5,918 nucleotides of DNA. Origin: Mariprofundaceae bacterium. GTDB taxonomy: Bacteria > Pseudomonadota > Zetaproteobacteria > Mariprofundales > Mariprofundaceae. A program made the position numbers and the translations under genes. The notes under the pieces were generated by a model. The model had not been told where the DNA came from. It ran no database searches and worked only from the letters and a program-made list of their open reading frames with translations. The stretch covers positions 1 to 5,918 of the forward strand of contig JAUZQP010000061.1 of the NCBI GenBank assembly GCA_030950965.1, read 5' to 3'. Within the stretch, counting starts at the first letter, position 1, and each line of letters opens with the position of its first letter. Below, in pieces: positions 1 through 5,652 of the stretch.

Positions 1-151
1 GGCCATGATTTCCGCCTCTTTTCGTTAAATAGCCCTGCTATTCGCCTCAAATATCCGAAATTCATGACTCAAAATGGGAATCCCTCGCTACGGTCTCTAT
101 TCTCGGACAACCTCCTAGATAAATGTACTTGAACGCGCTAGTGTAGCTTGT
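1..151. other. Non-coding 5' flank, possible edge of a dispersed repeat
   Basis: No credible reading frame on either strand. It contains a small hairpin, AATAGC-CCT-GCTATT (about 28-42), and the short palindrome GGGAATCCC near 76-84. The texture of short dyads, ending in TCTCGGACAACCTCCTAG before the gmhB region, is what I would expect from the end of a palindromic repeat or IS fragment cut by the window edge, but no second arm is visible. I see no convincing -35/-10 pair for the downstream operon. Confidence 0.3.
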
Positions 152-721
152 ATGAACGACACAAGCACCATTAGTACCATCTTACTGGATCGCGACGGCG
201 TGATTAATTTTGACTCGCCTGATTATATTTTAACTGCTTCACAATGGCAGGCGATTCCAGGTAGTCTTAAAGCGATTGCACGCGCTAAGCAAGCAGGCTT
301 TCAAACGGCACTGATCAGTAACCAATCAGCCTTAGGCCGAGGTATGATATCGCAAACGACCTTTGATGCGATTCATGCTGCCATGATGTTAGCTATTCAC
401 CAACAGCATGGCTCGCTGGATGTTGTGATGTATTGTCCCCATGCGCCCGATGCTGGTTGCCTCTGCCGTAAACCTTTGCCTGGCATGATCCAACAAGCCT
501 TAGAACAACTGGATGCCACGGCTTCCACCACCGTCATGATCGGCGATTCATTACGCGATGTACAAGCTGCGATTGCCGCTGGAGTTCGCCCGATACTGGT
601 GCAGAGCGGTTATGGTGATGCAGAAGCTATTCTCACTAAGGCGAGGGCGCTGGATGCCAGTATTGCCGTTTACCCTGACTTAATTACCGCTATGAATGCC
701 TTATTGGACAGCAAAGGATGA
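152..721 (+). CDS. gmhB: D-glycero-D-manno-heptose 1,7-bisphosphate 7-phosphatase (GmhB), HAD superfamily
   Basis: GmhB removes the 7-phosphate from heptose 1,7-bisphosphate in the cytoplasm, the third step of ADP-heptose synthesis for the LPS inner core. The 189-residue length is typical. HAD motif I is DRDGVI at residues 13-18, with nucleophile D13 and acid/base D15. Motif II is the SNQ at 56-58. The zinc loop characteristic of GmhB is Cys95-x-His97 with Cys103-x-Cys105, followed by RKP with R106 and K107. Motif III/IV is IGDSLRD at 130-136, with D132 and D136. The zinc loop is shorter than the E. coli one, as in many other family members. The ATG start matches the family N-terminus, although no clear Shine-Dalgarno precedes it. 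Its stop overlaps the next gene by ATGA, suggesting coupled translation. A related HAD sugar or histidinol phosphatase is the main alternative; gmhA nearby supports GmhB. Confidence 0.88.
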   Translation: MNDTSTISTILLDRDGVINFDSPDYILTASQWQAIPGSLKAIARAKQAGFQTALISNQSALGRGMISQTTFDAIHAAMMLAIHQQHGSLDVVMYCPHAPDAGCLCRKPLPGMIQQALEQLDATASTTVMIGDSLRDVQAAIAAGVRPILVQSGYGDAEAILTKARALDASIAVYPDLITAMNALLDSKG

Positions 722-1569
722 CTAAAAACAGCCTCCTTAATACCAGTAATCACGACCGCGATAGCGCAGCTATGCATTATGTGTACCCTGTAGTTTCGCG
801 CCGTGCTGGTGGTGTTTCAATCGGCATCAACTTAAACCCCAATAATCGATGTAACTGGCATTGCCTCTATTGCCAGGTGCCGCAGCTTCAACGCGGTCAT
901 GCTCCCGACATTGACATCACACGTTTGCACGACGAATTACACACACTGCTGGATGATGTACTCAATGGCACATTTATGCGTGCGCGCGTGCCCACGGGAC
1001 AGCAGCAATTGTGTGATATTGCCTTCTCTGGCAATGGGGAACCAACCAGCAGTCAGCAATTTGAGGCGTGTATGGCAACGGTTATTGCTGCCATGCACGA
1101 TTTTGGACTGCATGACTTACCACTTCGCCTGATTACCAATGGCTCGTATATGCGCAAGCTCTACGTTCAAACTGCGCTACAAACCATGGCAAAGCACCAA
1201 GGAGAAGTGTGGATTAAAGTGGATGCCTGCACCGAAGAAGATATAGCGCGCATCAATGGTGTACGAAGTACGCCGCAGCAGCTCTTGGAGCAGGTCGCTA
1301 TAGCCGCTAACCACTGCCCAACATGGATTCAAAGCTGCTTTTTTCACGACAGCAAAGGGAGCGATATAAACACCCGCAGCCGCGCTTGGTTGGACTGGCT
1401 GCGGCAACTCAAAGCCCAGCACATTCCCATTCAAGGTGTGTTGCTCTACGGTTTAGCACGACCCTCTATGCAGCCTGAAGCAGCGCAAATTAGTATGCAA
1501 GATGACGCATGGATGGCAGACCTCGCGCAGCAGGTGCAAGCACTCGGCATTCCTGTGAAACGGAGTTAA
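718..1569 (+). CDS. Radical SAM protein of unknown substrate (TYW1-like/COG0731-type)
   Basis: A 283-residue radical SAM enzyme. The [4Fe-4S]-binding CxxxCxxC is at Cys45, Cys49 and Cys52 within RCNWHCLYC. The SAM-contacting glycine/glutamate motif is GNGEP at 105-109, and a further strand motif LITNGS lies at 138-143. The region before the cluster (SIGINLNPNNRC) resembles the entry to the cluster in COG0731 proteins, the group that includes the tRNA wyosine enzyme TYW1. There is no visible SPASM or other C-terminal auxiliary cluster domain, since the C-terminal third lacks clustered cysteines. The ATG overlaps the gmhB stop, and AAGG lies directly against it, too close for a good ribosome site, so coupling is likely. 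Residues 12-31 (HDRDSAAM..YVYPVVSRRAGG) look like a conserved family signature, supporting this upstream start over the Met at 772. The reaction is unknown; a role linked to heptose or the envelope is only inferred from position. Confidence 0.8.
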   Translation: MTKNSLLNTSNHDRDSAAMHYVYPVVSRRAGGVSIGINLNPNNRCNWHCLYCQVPQLQRGHAPDIDITRLHDELHTLLDDVLNGTFMRARVPTGQQQLCDIAFSGNGEPTSSQQFEACMATVIAAMHDFGLHDLPLRLITNGSYMRKLYVQTALQTMAKHQGEVWIKVDACTEEDIARINGVRSTPQQLLEQVAIAANHCPTWIQSCFFHDSKGSDINTRSRAWLDWLRQLKAQHIPIQGVLLYGLARPSMQPEAAQISMQDDAWMADLAQQVQALGIPVKRS

Positions 1570-1633
1570 GGGCTGCTTATAAAGGGCTGATTATTTTGGA
1601 CTTTTGCAGTCAATTATGGTGGCATCGCGCACT

Positions 1634-2197
1634 ATGAAGATGCTGTTTGATTTTTTCCCCGTCGCCCTGTTTTTTGCGGCCTACAAAATGTATGACATTT
1701 ATACTGCCACAGCGGTGTTAATCGTTGCCTCGCTGGTGCAGACGCTGGCTTGGTGGCTTAAACACCGCTCGTTTGAAAAAATGCACCTGATTACCTTGGT
1801 GCTGGTGTGCATTTTTGGTGGTGCGACCCTGTTGCTGCAAAATGAAATGTTTATCAAATGGAAGCCCAGTGTGATTAACTGGTTATTTGCTGCCGCCTTT
1901 GCAGGTAGTCATTTTATAGGTAAAAAAGTTTTAGTAAAACGCATGATGTCCGACCACATTCATCTGCCAGAAAATATATGGCTGCGCCTGAATATTGCTT
2001 GGACACTGTTTTTTGTCGCTATGGGTGCGCTCAATCTGTACGTAGTCTATCATTTCAGCACGGATGATTGGGTGAACTTTAAAATGTTCGGGCTGTTAGG
2101 GCTGACTTTTGTATTTGTTATTGCCCAAAGCATCGTACTGGCTCGCCACATGAAAGTGGTGGATGACAACGACCCCGACGACAAGCCTACTGAATAA
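1634..2197 (+). CDS. yciB: YciB/IspZ inner-membrane septation protein A
   Basis: A 187-residue polytopic inner-membrane protein of the YciB (IspZ, septation protein A) family, linked in enterobacteria and Shigella to cell-envelope synthesis and septation; its biochemical activity is not settled. Family features include MKxxxDFxPVxxFFxxYKxYDIYxATA at the N-terminus, FEKM at 47-50, FGGxTLxxxNExFIKWKP around 61-78, the NxAW region near 120-123, and WVNFKxFGLxGLT at 146-157. Five or six hydrophobic segments are visible (about 3-18, 22-41, 51-68, 78-96, 119-138, 150-170), followed by a charged tail. An upstream TTG (1604) or ATG (1616) would lengthen the protein. The ATG at 1634 aligns residue for residue with the E. 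coli start and has GGTGG 11 nt upstream, so I chose it. The stop abuts the gmhA reading frame directly. Confidence 0.93.
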   Translation: MKMLFDFFPVALFFAAYKMYDIYTATAVLIVASLVQTLAWWLKHRSFEKMHLITLVLVCIFGGATLLLQNEMFIKWKPSVINWLFAAAFAGSHFIGKKVLVKRMMSDHIHLPENIWLRLNIAWTLFFVAMGALNLYVVYHFSTDDWVNFKMFGLLGLTFVFVIAQSIVLARHMKVVDDNDPDDKPTE

Positions 2198-2794
2198 ATG
2201 GATGTGACTATGAATGCTATAATCCGCAATGCCATGCAAGAAGGCATTGAACTTCGCCGTCGCTGCCTTAACCAGCTGGATAATGAGCTGATGACAGCCA
2301 GTGCCTTGATGGTCAAAAGTTTACGTGAAGGTGGTAAAATTCTCGCCTGCGGCAATGGTGGCTCAGCCGCCGATGCGCAACATTTTGCTGGCGAGTTGGT
2401 GAACCGTTTTGAAATCAACCGCCCTGGTCTCGCCGCTGTTGCGATGACTCACGATGCCTCAGTCATTACCAGTATTGCCAATGACTTCTCTTTTGACGAT
2501 GTGTACTCACGTCAAGTTGAAGCTTTGGGTCGCCCTGGTGATATATTGTTAGCCATCTCAACGAGCGGAAACTCCACCAACGTGCTCAAGGCTGTCGATG
2601 CCGCAGCACGCAGTAAAATGGTATGCATTACACTCAGCGGTGGCGATGGTGGTGCAATAGCCAACCATTCAGCCGTCGATGTTTCGCTATGTATCCCACA
2701 CCCTTCGACACCCCGCATTCAGGAGATGCATATTACCTGTTTACACATTATTTGCAGCCTGATTGACCATACCATGTTTGGAGAACACGCATGA
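2198..2794 (+). CDS. gmhA: Sedoheptulose-7-phosphate isomerase (phosphoheptose isomerase, GmhA)
   Basis: GmhA converts sedoheptulose 7-phosphate to D-glycero-D-manno-heptose 7-phosphate, the committed cytoplasmic step of LPS heptose synthesis. It is a single SIS-domain protein of 198 residues, close to the usual 190-197. Visible signatures are the phosphate/sugar loop CGNGGSAADAQHFAGEL at 51-67, ANDFSFDDVYSRQVEALGRPGD at 94-115, the STSGNS loop at 121-126, and RIQEMHITCLH at 173-183. The zinc and catalytic residues known from E. coli (His61, Glu65, Gln172, His180) correspond here to H62, E66, Q175 and H183, all intact. The ATG at 2198 directly follows the yciB stop. An in-frame ATG at 2210 has GGA 7 nt upstream and fits the E. 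coli N-terminus slightly better, so the true start may be four codons downstream. The stop overlaps the next gene by ATGA. Confidence 0.93.
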   Translation: MDVTMNAIIRNAMQEGIELRRRCLNQLDNELMTASALMVKSLREGGKILACGNGGSAADAQHFAGELVNRFEINRPGLAAVAMTHDASVITSIANDFSFDDVYSRQVEALGRPGDILLAISTSGNSTNVLKAVDAAARSKMVCITLSGGDGGAIANHSAVDVSLCIPHPSTPRIQEMHITCLHIICSLIDHTMFGEHA

Positions 2795-3738
2795 GCTTAC
2801 GCCCTCTTTCTTTTCAATCCCTGACTGCTCCTTCACTGAGTACACGCCCCCGCGATACCGAAGATGCCGACTTTGCTGCACTCTGCCCTGCGGATAGTAG
2901 CTTTGCTGACTTTCTGAGCAGCTTGCCTAGTATTGGTCTTACACGCGATCTGTTTCTCGTGCGTGATGCCATGGTCAACGCCCTGAATCACAAACGCGGC
3001 ATCGTGCTTGCTTGTGGTGGGCATGTTATTTCCGCAGGACTAAGCCCCTTGATTGTACGTGCGATTGAACAACATCGCATCACTGCGCTTGCCTTAACGG
3101 GCGATGCATTGTTGCAAGACGTGGAGGTCGCATTGACTGGGCACACCTTGTTGCGCCGCAGTAGAGCGTGTGACAGTGGGGTGTTCGGTGTAAGTGAAGA
3201 GGCCGGTGAACTCATCAATCACGCTATTCATGTGGGTGCGCGAGAAAATCAAGGCATCGGTCAAGCTACGGCACAAGCATTGCTCGACTCCCGTGCCGAA
3301 TACGTGCAACACTCAATCATTGCGGCAGCGGAACGTGCGGGCATTCCTGTAACGGTTCATCCTGCGATTGGCATGGATGCCTTTGCTATTCACGCTAAAT
3401 CTCACGGAGAGTCTTTGGGCGCAACGGGCATGACTGACTTCCAGTTGCTGGCAGCAGCCTTAGGACGCAACAAACCTGGTGTTATTCTGAATGTTTCTTC
3501 CAGCATGGTGCTTCCTCGCGTGCTGGTGCAAGCTGCTGAGCTAGCGGCGCAAGTAGCCAACCCCTTAGAGGAAGTTACTGCCGTGATGATGTCCACGCGC
3601 AACGACAACCATGCCAACCAAGATCTATTAGCACGCTTAGTCGATGACAAAGGGCAGGGCTTCATTTTGCCAGGTGCCGAAGAGTTATTGTTGCCACTTC
3701 TTTTCGCCGCCGTACAGGATGTGCTAGGCAGCGATTAA
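2791..3738 (+). CDS. Conserved uncharacterised protein, deoxyhypusine synthase-like fold suspected
   Basis: A 315-residue soluble protein with no signal peptide or membrane segment. The ATG has GGAG 7 nt upstream and overlaps the gmhA stop. I recognise it as a conserved family of unknown function, with signatures GGHVISAGLSPLIVRAIE (76-93), ITALALTGDALLQDVEVAL (97-115), the DSGVFGVSEEAGELIN segment (128-143), IPVTVHPAIGMD (185-196) and GVILNVSSSMVLPRV (230-244). The arrangement of an HVI-x-x-G-x-x-P loop, then a helix, then a strand ending before a D/E-rich helix, is reminiscent of the NAD-binding part of deoxyhypusine synthase. I see no equivalent of that enzyme's catalytic lysine region, so it should not be called a deoxyhypusine synthase. 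Coupling to gmhA suggests a role with sugar phosphates or envelope sugars, but this is inference. Confidence 0.7.
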   Translation: MSLRPLSFQSLTAPSLSTRPRDTEDADFAALCPADSSFADFLSSLPSIGLTRDLFLVRDAMVNALNHKRGIVLACGGHVISAGLSPLIVRAIEQHRITALALTGDALLQDVEVALTGHTLLRRSRACDSGVFGVSEEAGELINHAIHVGARENQGIGQATAQALLDSRAEYVQHSIIAAAERAGIPVTVHPAIGMDAFAIHAKSHGESLGATGMTDFQLLAAALGRNKPGVILNVSSSMVLPRVLVQAAELAAQVANPLEEVTAVMMSTRNDNHANQDLLARLVDDKGQGFILPGAEELLLPLLFAAVQDVLGSD

Positions 3739-3741
3739 ACG

Positions 3742-4752
3742 ATGGATATTATTCTTTCTCTACTTTTCGCCCTTTTTGTCGTATTTATTGCGGCGCAAAT
3801 GTTCACCAATGCACTGGAGTATATGGGTGAACGCATGGGGCTTTCCGAAGGCGTTACAGGTTCCATCTTTGCTGCTATTGGCACAGCTATGCCAGAAACC
3901 ATCGTACCCATCGTCGCCATCGTCGCCGGTGGTGCGGCAGAGCATATCAATCACGCTGTCGGTATGGGGGCGATTTTAGGCGCACCGTTTATGCTAGGAA
4001 CGCTGAGCCTATGCCTGATGGCATTGTTTGCGGGTATGAAGCATGGTTGGGATCACCAATTTACCCCCGAACCCAGCGGGCTAAAGCGCGATCTTACCGT
4101 ATTTGGTGGCGCCTTTTCTTTGGTTATTATCGCGGGCTTATTGCCGACTGATTGGAGCTGGGTTCATCTATTATGTGCTATTATCCTATTGGTGACGTAC
4201 TGCCTGTATTTATTAATCACTATTCGAGCCAGCAGTGCATTGGTCGCCGATGGGCATGGAACTGAAGCAGATGATCCGCTTTACTTGGGACGTATCATGG
4301 GTGACAGCAACATCATTGCCAGCCTGCAGTTGCTGTTTGCACTGGTTATTTTGATACTCGGTGCGCAGTTGTTTGTTCATGGCATTGAACAAGGCGCGGC
4401 AATTTTAAGCATTTCCGCCTTGGTTCTTTCGCTGTTAATTGTGCCTGTAGCAACAGAATTACCCGAAAAGGTTAACTCCATTATCTGGGTGCGTCGCAAG
4501 CGTGACACACTCGCCTTTGGTAACATCACAGGAGCGATGGTGTTTCAAGGCACGGTGATTCCTGCTATTGGCATGATGATCATGCCGTGGCATTTCTCCG
4601 AAGTGTACGCCATTGCAGCAGCAGCCTTGGCAGTAGTAGGGGCTTTATGGCTATGGTTTTTACACCAAACATCGCGCCTCAATGCTGTGATGTTATTAGG
4701 CAATGGCTTACTTTACGCGCTGTTTATCGCCTTGGTTATTTTTCTGGTGTAA
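3742..4752 (+). CDS. CaCA-superfamily sodium/calcium (cation/Ca2+) antiporter
   Basis: A 336-residue inner-membrane transporter with ten or so hydrophobic segments in two homologous halves separated by a hydrophilic loop (about 162-188). The two alpha repeats that form the ion site in the Ca2+/cation antiporter superfamily are visible. Alpha-1 is at about 40-62 with GTAMPET (E52), followed by GMGAILGAPF (74-83). Alpha-2 is at about 226-277 with ATELPEK (E242), followed by FGNITGAMVFQ (259-269). The usual GTSxPE motif is changed to GTAMPE and ATELPE, but both acidic residues that coordinate the cation are kept. The likely role is exchange of Ca2+ or a similar cation against Na+ or H+; the exact ions cannot be read from sequence. 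The ATG lies 3 bp after the upstream stop with no strong ribosome site, so it is probably translated by coupling as the last operon gene. Confidence 0.88.
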   Translation: MDIILSLLFALFVVFIAAQMFTNALEYMGERMGLSEGVTGSIFAAIGTAMPETIVPIVAIVAGGAAEHINHAVGMGAILGAPFMLGTLSLCLMALFAGMKHGWDHQFTPEPSGLKRDLTVFGGAFSLVIIAGLLPTDWSWVHLLCAIILLVTYCLYLLITIRASSALVADGHGTEADDPLYLGRIMGDSNIIASLQLLFALVILILGAQLFVHGIEQGAAILSISALVLSLLIVPVATELPEKVNSIIWVRRKRDTLAFGNITGAMVFQGTVIPAIGMMIMPWHFSEVYAIAAAALAVVGALWLWFLHQTSRLNAVMLLGNGLLYALFIALVIFLV

Positions 4753-4797
4753 AAAATTCACTCTGCATCATGCGTTTGTATGTGTAATATACGCCGT

Positions 4798-4819
4798 GTG
4801 CAAACGACCACGTTTGCAC
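4798..4819. repeat. 22-bp perfect dyad, hairpin arm or operator
   Basis: GTGCAAACG (4798-4806) and CGTTTGCAC (4811-4819) are perfect 9-bp inverted repeats around ACCA. In RNA the stem can instead extend outward with ACGCCGTG (4791-4798) pairing to CACGGCGT (4817-4824), leaving a 2-nt TG bulge. As DNA it could be a dimeric regulator's site. Its 3' arm shares 4821-4824 with the next hairpin, so the extended form and that hairpin cannot exist together. Confidence 0.6.
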
Positions 4820-4820
4820 G

Positions 4821-4849
4821 GCGTGTGATCCCACACGCTGATTTTTTTT
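4821..4849 (+). terminator. Intrinsic terminator or attenuator before the NPC-repeat gene
   Basis: A perfect 7-bp GC-rich stem, GCGTGTG (4821-4827) with CACACGC (4832-4838), around an ATCC loop, followed by TGA and eight T residues (4842-4849). It could end the operon that closes with the antiporter. However, only 15 bp separate it from the next start codon, so any transcript of that gene with a usual promoter must pass through it. That makes an attenuator role plausible. Confidence 0.72.
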
Positions 4850-4864
4850 GTTGGAGAAAACTCT

Positions 4865-5146
4865 ATGAAACAAGCATTCACTCACATGGCTGTTGCCGCA
4901 TTTTTTGCAGCTTTGGCTATCGTACCTGCATCTGCACACGGATCAGCAAACCCTTGCGCCGCTAATCCATGTGCCGTAGCTAACCCATGCGAAGCTAAGA
5001 ACCCATGCGAAGCTAAGAACCCATGCGAAGCTAAGAACCCATGCGAAGCTAAGAACCCATGCGAAGCTAAGAACCCATGCGAAGCTAAGAATCCTTGTGC
5101 AGTTAAGAACCCTTGTGCAGTTAAGAACCCTTGTGCTAAGAAATAA
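4865..5146 (+). CDS. Exported Asn-Pro-Cys hexapeptide-repeat protein, function unknown
   Basis: A 93-residue protein. GGAG at 4853-4856 lies 8 nt before the ATG, a good ribosome site. Residues 1-24 form a Sec signal peptide with a short basic start, the hydrophobic core MAVAAFFAALAIV and likely signal peptidase I cleavage after ASA. The mature part of about 69 residues is entirely low-complexity: eleven NPC triplets, mostly in hexapeptides EAKNPC (six) and AVKNPC (two), so a cysteine recurs every sixth residue. There are no aromatic and almost no large hydrophobic residues, so it cannot form an ordinary hydrophobic core. It is acidic/basic balanced (E and K alternate with each cysteine). I recall similar small NPC-repeat proteins in other proteobacteria but know of no assigned function. 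Periplasmic metal or thiol binding is a natural guess, unproven. It is preceded by an attenuator-like hairpin and followed by a terminator. Confidence 0.78.
   Translation: MKQAFTHMAVAAFFAALAIVPASAHGSANPCAANPCAVANPCEAKNPCEAKNPCEAKNPCEAKNPCEAKNPCEAKNPCAVKNPCAVKNPCAKK
4991..5134 (+). repeat. 18-bp in-frame tandem repeat array (8 units)
   Basis: Five identical copies of GAAGCTAAGAACCCATGC occupy 4991-5080. A variant GAAGCTAAGAATCCTTGT follows at 5081-5098, then two identical copies of GCAGTTAAGAACCCTTGT (5099-5134). The unit is a multiple of three, so copy number can change without a frameshift. Identity at synonymous positions points to recent duplication by slippage or recombination rather than old, selected protein repeats alone. 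Confidence 0.95.
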
Positions 5147-5157
5147 GGTGTAGTAGC

Positions 5158-5186
5158 AAAAGGGTGGGATAACTTCCACCCTTTTT
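5158..5186. terminator. Bidirectional intrinsic terminator between convergent genes
   Basis: A 10-bp perfect stem AAAAGGGTGG (5158-5167) and CCACCCTTTT (5176-5185), extendable by a G-T and an A-T pair to a TAAC loop. The T run 5182-5186 follows for the plus strand, and the A run 5158-5161 gives a T run on the minus strand. It sits between the stop of the NPC-repeat gene and the stop of the minus-strand gene at 5187, so it can serve both. Confidence 0.88.
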
Positions 5187-5504
5187 CTATTTCAACACTA
5201 CATTCTCATAGCCATCAATTGTTCCGATGCTGGATTCTTTGCCAGGGTCACCATAGTTTCCGATATTTGACAACTCATTGTATGAATCCCCAGGCACATA
5301 ACGCTCATGGCGATACGGAGAGTACTGGTTGCACAGCAATCGATTATCATACAGCAACTCACCTAAATAATGCCCTGCAAGATCAATAAAAATCCCTCTC
5401 TCTTCTTGGTAACAGCCCACATGTGCGCCATCAGGCATGTACAATTGCCCCTTCACTACATTAGCAATATGTGTTCCTTCATTATTAAAAAGAAATGTAA
5501 TCAC
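5187..5504 (-). CDS. Small beta-flower-like repeat protein, function unknown
   Basis: A 105-residue protein starting at GTG (5504). A near-perfect Shine-Dalgarno AAGGAGG lies 7 nt upstream, which decides this start over the ATG at 5573 inside a mobile element. The N-terminal 60 residues contain about three or four short repeats, each a strand, a D/N-x-x-G turn and a strand: LFNNEGTHIANVV (5-17), LYMPDGAHVGCY (21-32), IFIDLAGHYLGEL (38-50) and LLYDNRLL (50-57). This pattern matches what I know of the 4-fold beta flower family. The C-terminus (NYGDPGKESSIGTIDGYENV, about 83-102) looks like the Gly/Pro-rich tail often seen with it. No signal peptide or membrane segment is visible, and the role is unknown. 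It looks more AT-rich than the operon genes and sits next to mobile elements, so it may be acquired. It is convergent with the NPC-repeat gene. Confidence 0.7.
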   Translation of the reverse strand: MITFLFNNEGTHIANVVKGQLYMPDGAHVGCYQEERGIFIDLAGHYLGELLYDNRLLCNQYSPYRHERYVPGDSYNELSNIGNYGDPGKESSIGTIDGYENVVLK

Positions 5505-5511
5505 GGTTGAT

Positions 5512-5518
5512 CCTCCTT
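5512..5518 (-). promoter_or_regulatory. Strong ribosome binding site deciding the GTG start at 5504
   Basis: The minus strand reads AAGGAGG followed by ATCAACC and GTG. This is almost a full complement to the 16S rRNA tail at ideal spacing, whereas the longer ATG start at 5573 has only a weak, distant purine run upstream. Confidence 0.85.
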
Positions 5519-5539
5519 GTATCTGTTGCTTGAATAATG

Positions 5540-5652
5540 GTATCCTGCCTAAATTCTCGGATAAATACGACATGTAAAAATATAACTTCCCTTAATTATC
5601 AGTTGGTTATATTTTTTCAAAATAAACTTACCCTAGGATTTAGGCAGGATAC
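5540..5652. mobile_element. 113-bp MITE with 15-bp perfect TIRs and 8-bp target duplication
   Basis: The ends are GTATCCTGCCTAAAT (5540-5554) and its exact reverse complement (5638-5652). With mismatches the pairing runs to 27 bp (5540-5566 with 5626-5652, 23 of 27 positions). Inside, AAAAATATAAC (5576-5586) pairs with 5606-5616, centred on the same midpoint (5596), so the element is one long imperfect hairpin. It is flanked directly by GAATAATG at 5532-5539 and again at 5653-5660, an 8-bp direct repeat expected of a target duplication. It encodes no protein. I cannot assign the parent IS family from the end sequence. Confidence 0.88.

Noticed and set aside
129..154. TTGAAC (129-134) and TATGAA as a promoter for gmhB
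   Set aside because: The -10 would overlap the start codon, so transcription would begin inside the gene, and the -10 match is weak.
899..1132. 77-residue plus-strand frame inside the radical SAM gene
   Set aside because: Overlaps a well-supported gene in another frame, shows no recognisable motif and no ribosome site.
1604..1633. TTG/ATG upstream starts for yciB adding 6-10 residues
   Set aside because: The family N-terminus aligns exactly with the ATG at 1634, and the extra residues (MQSIMVASRT) match nothing in the family.
2791..3738. Calling the protein a true deoxyhypusine synthase
   Set aside because: Bacteria usually lack the eIF5A substrate, and the C-terminal catalytic lysine region of the enzyme is not visible; only a fold-level resemblance is claimed.
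3760..3954. Minus-strand frames opposite the antiporter start (3735-3954)
   Set aside because: Two overlapping antisense frames with no motifs or ribosome sites, covering a clear membrane-protein gene.
4991..5134. The tandem array considered as a CRISPR
   Set aside because: There are no spacers: the 18-bp units are directly contiguous, in frame and coding.
4943..5179. Minus-strand 78-residue frame with repeated FAWVLS units
   Set aside because: It is the antisense shadow of the 18-bp repeats in the NPC-repeat gene. It has no ribosome site, while the plus frame has a signal peptide and a strong Shine-Dalgarno.
5618..5640. TTGAAA with TAATTA (minus strand) as a promoter in the 113-bp MITE
   Set aside because: The spacing of 16 is allowable but the -10 is poor. 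The better GATAAT is only 14 bp from the -35, so I do not list it as a feature.
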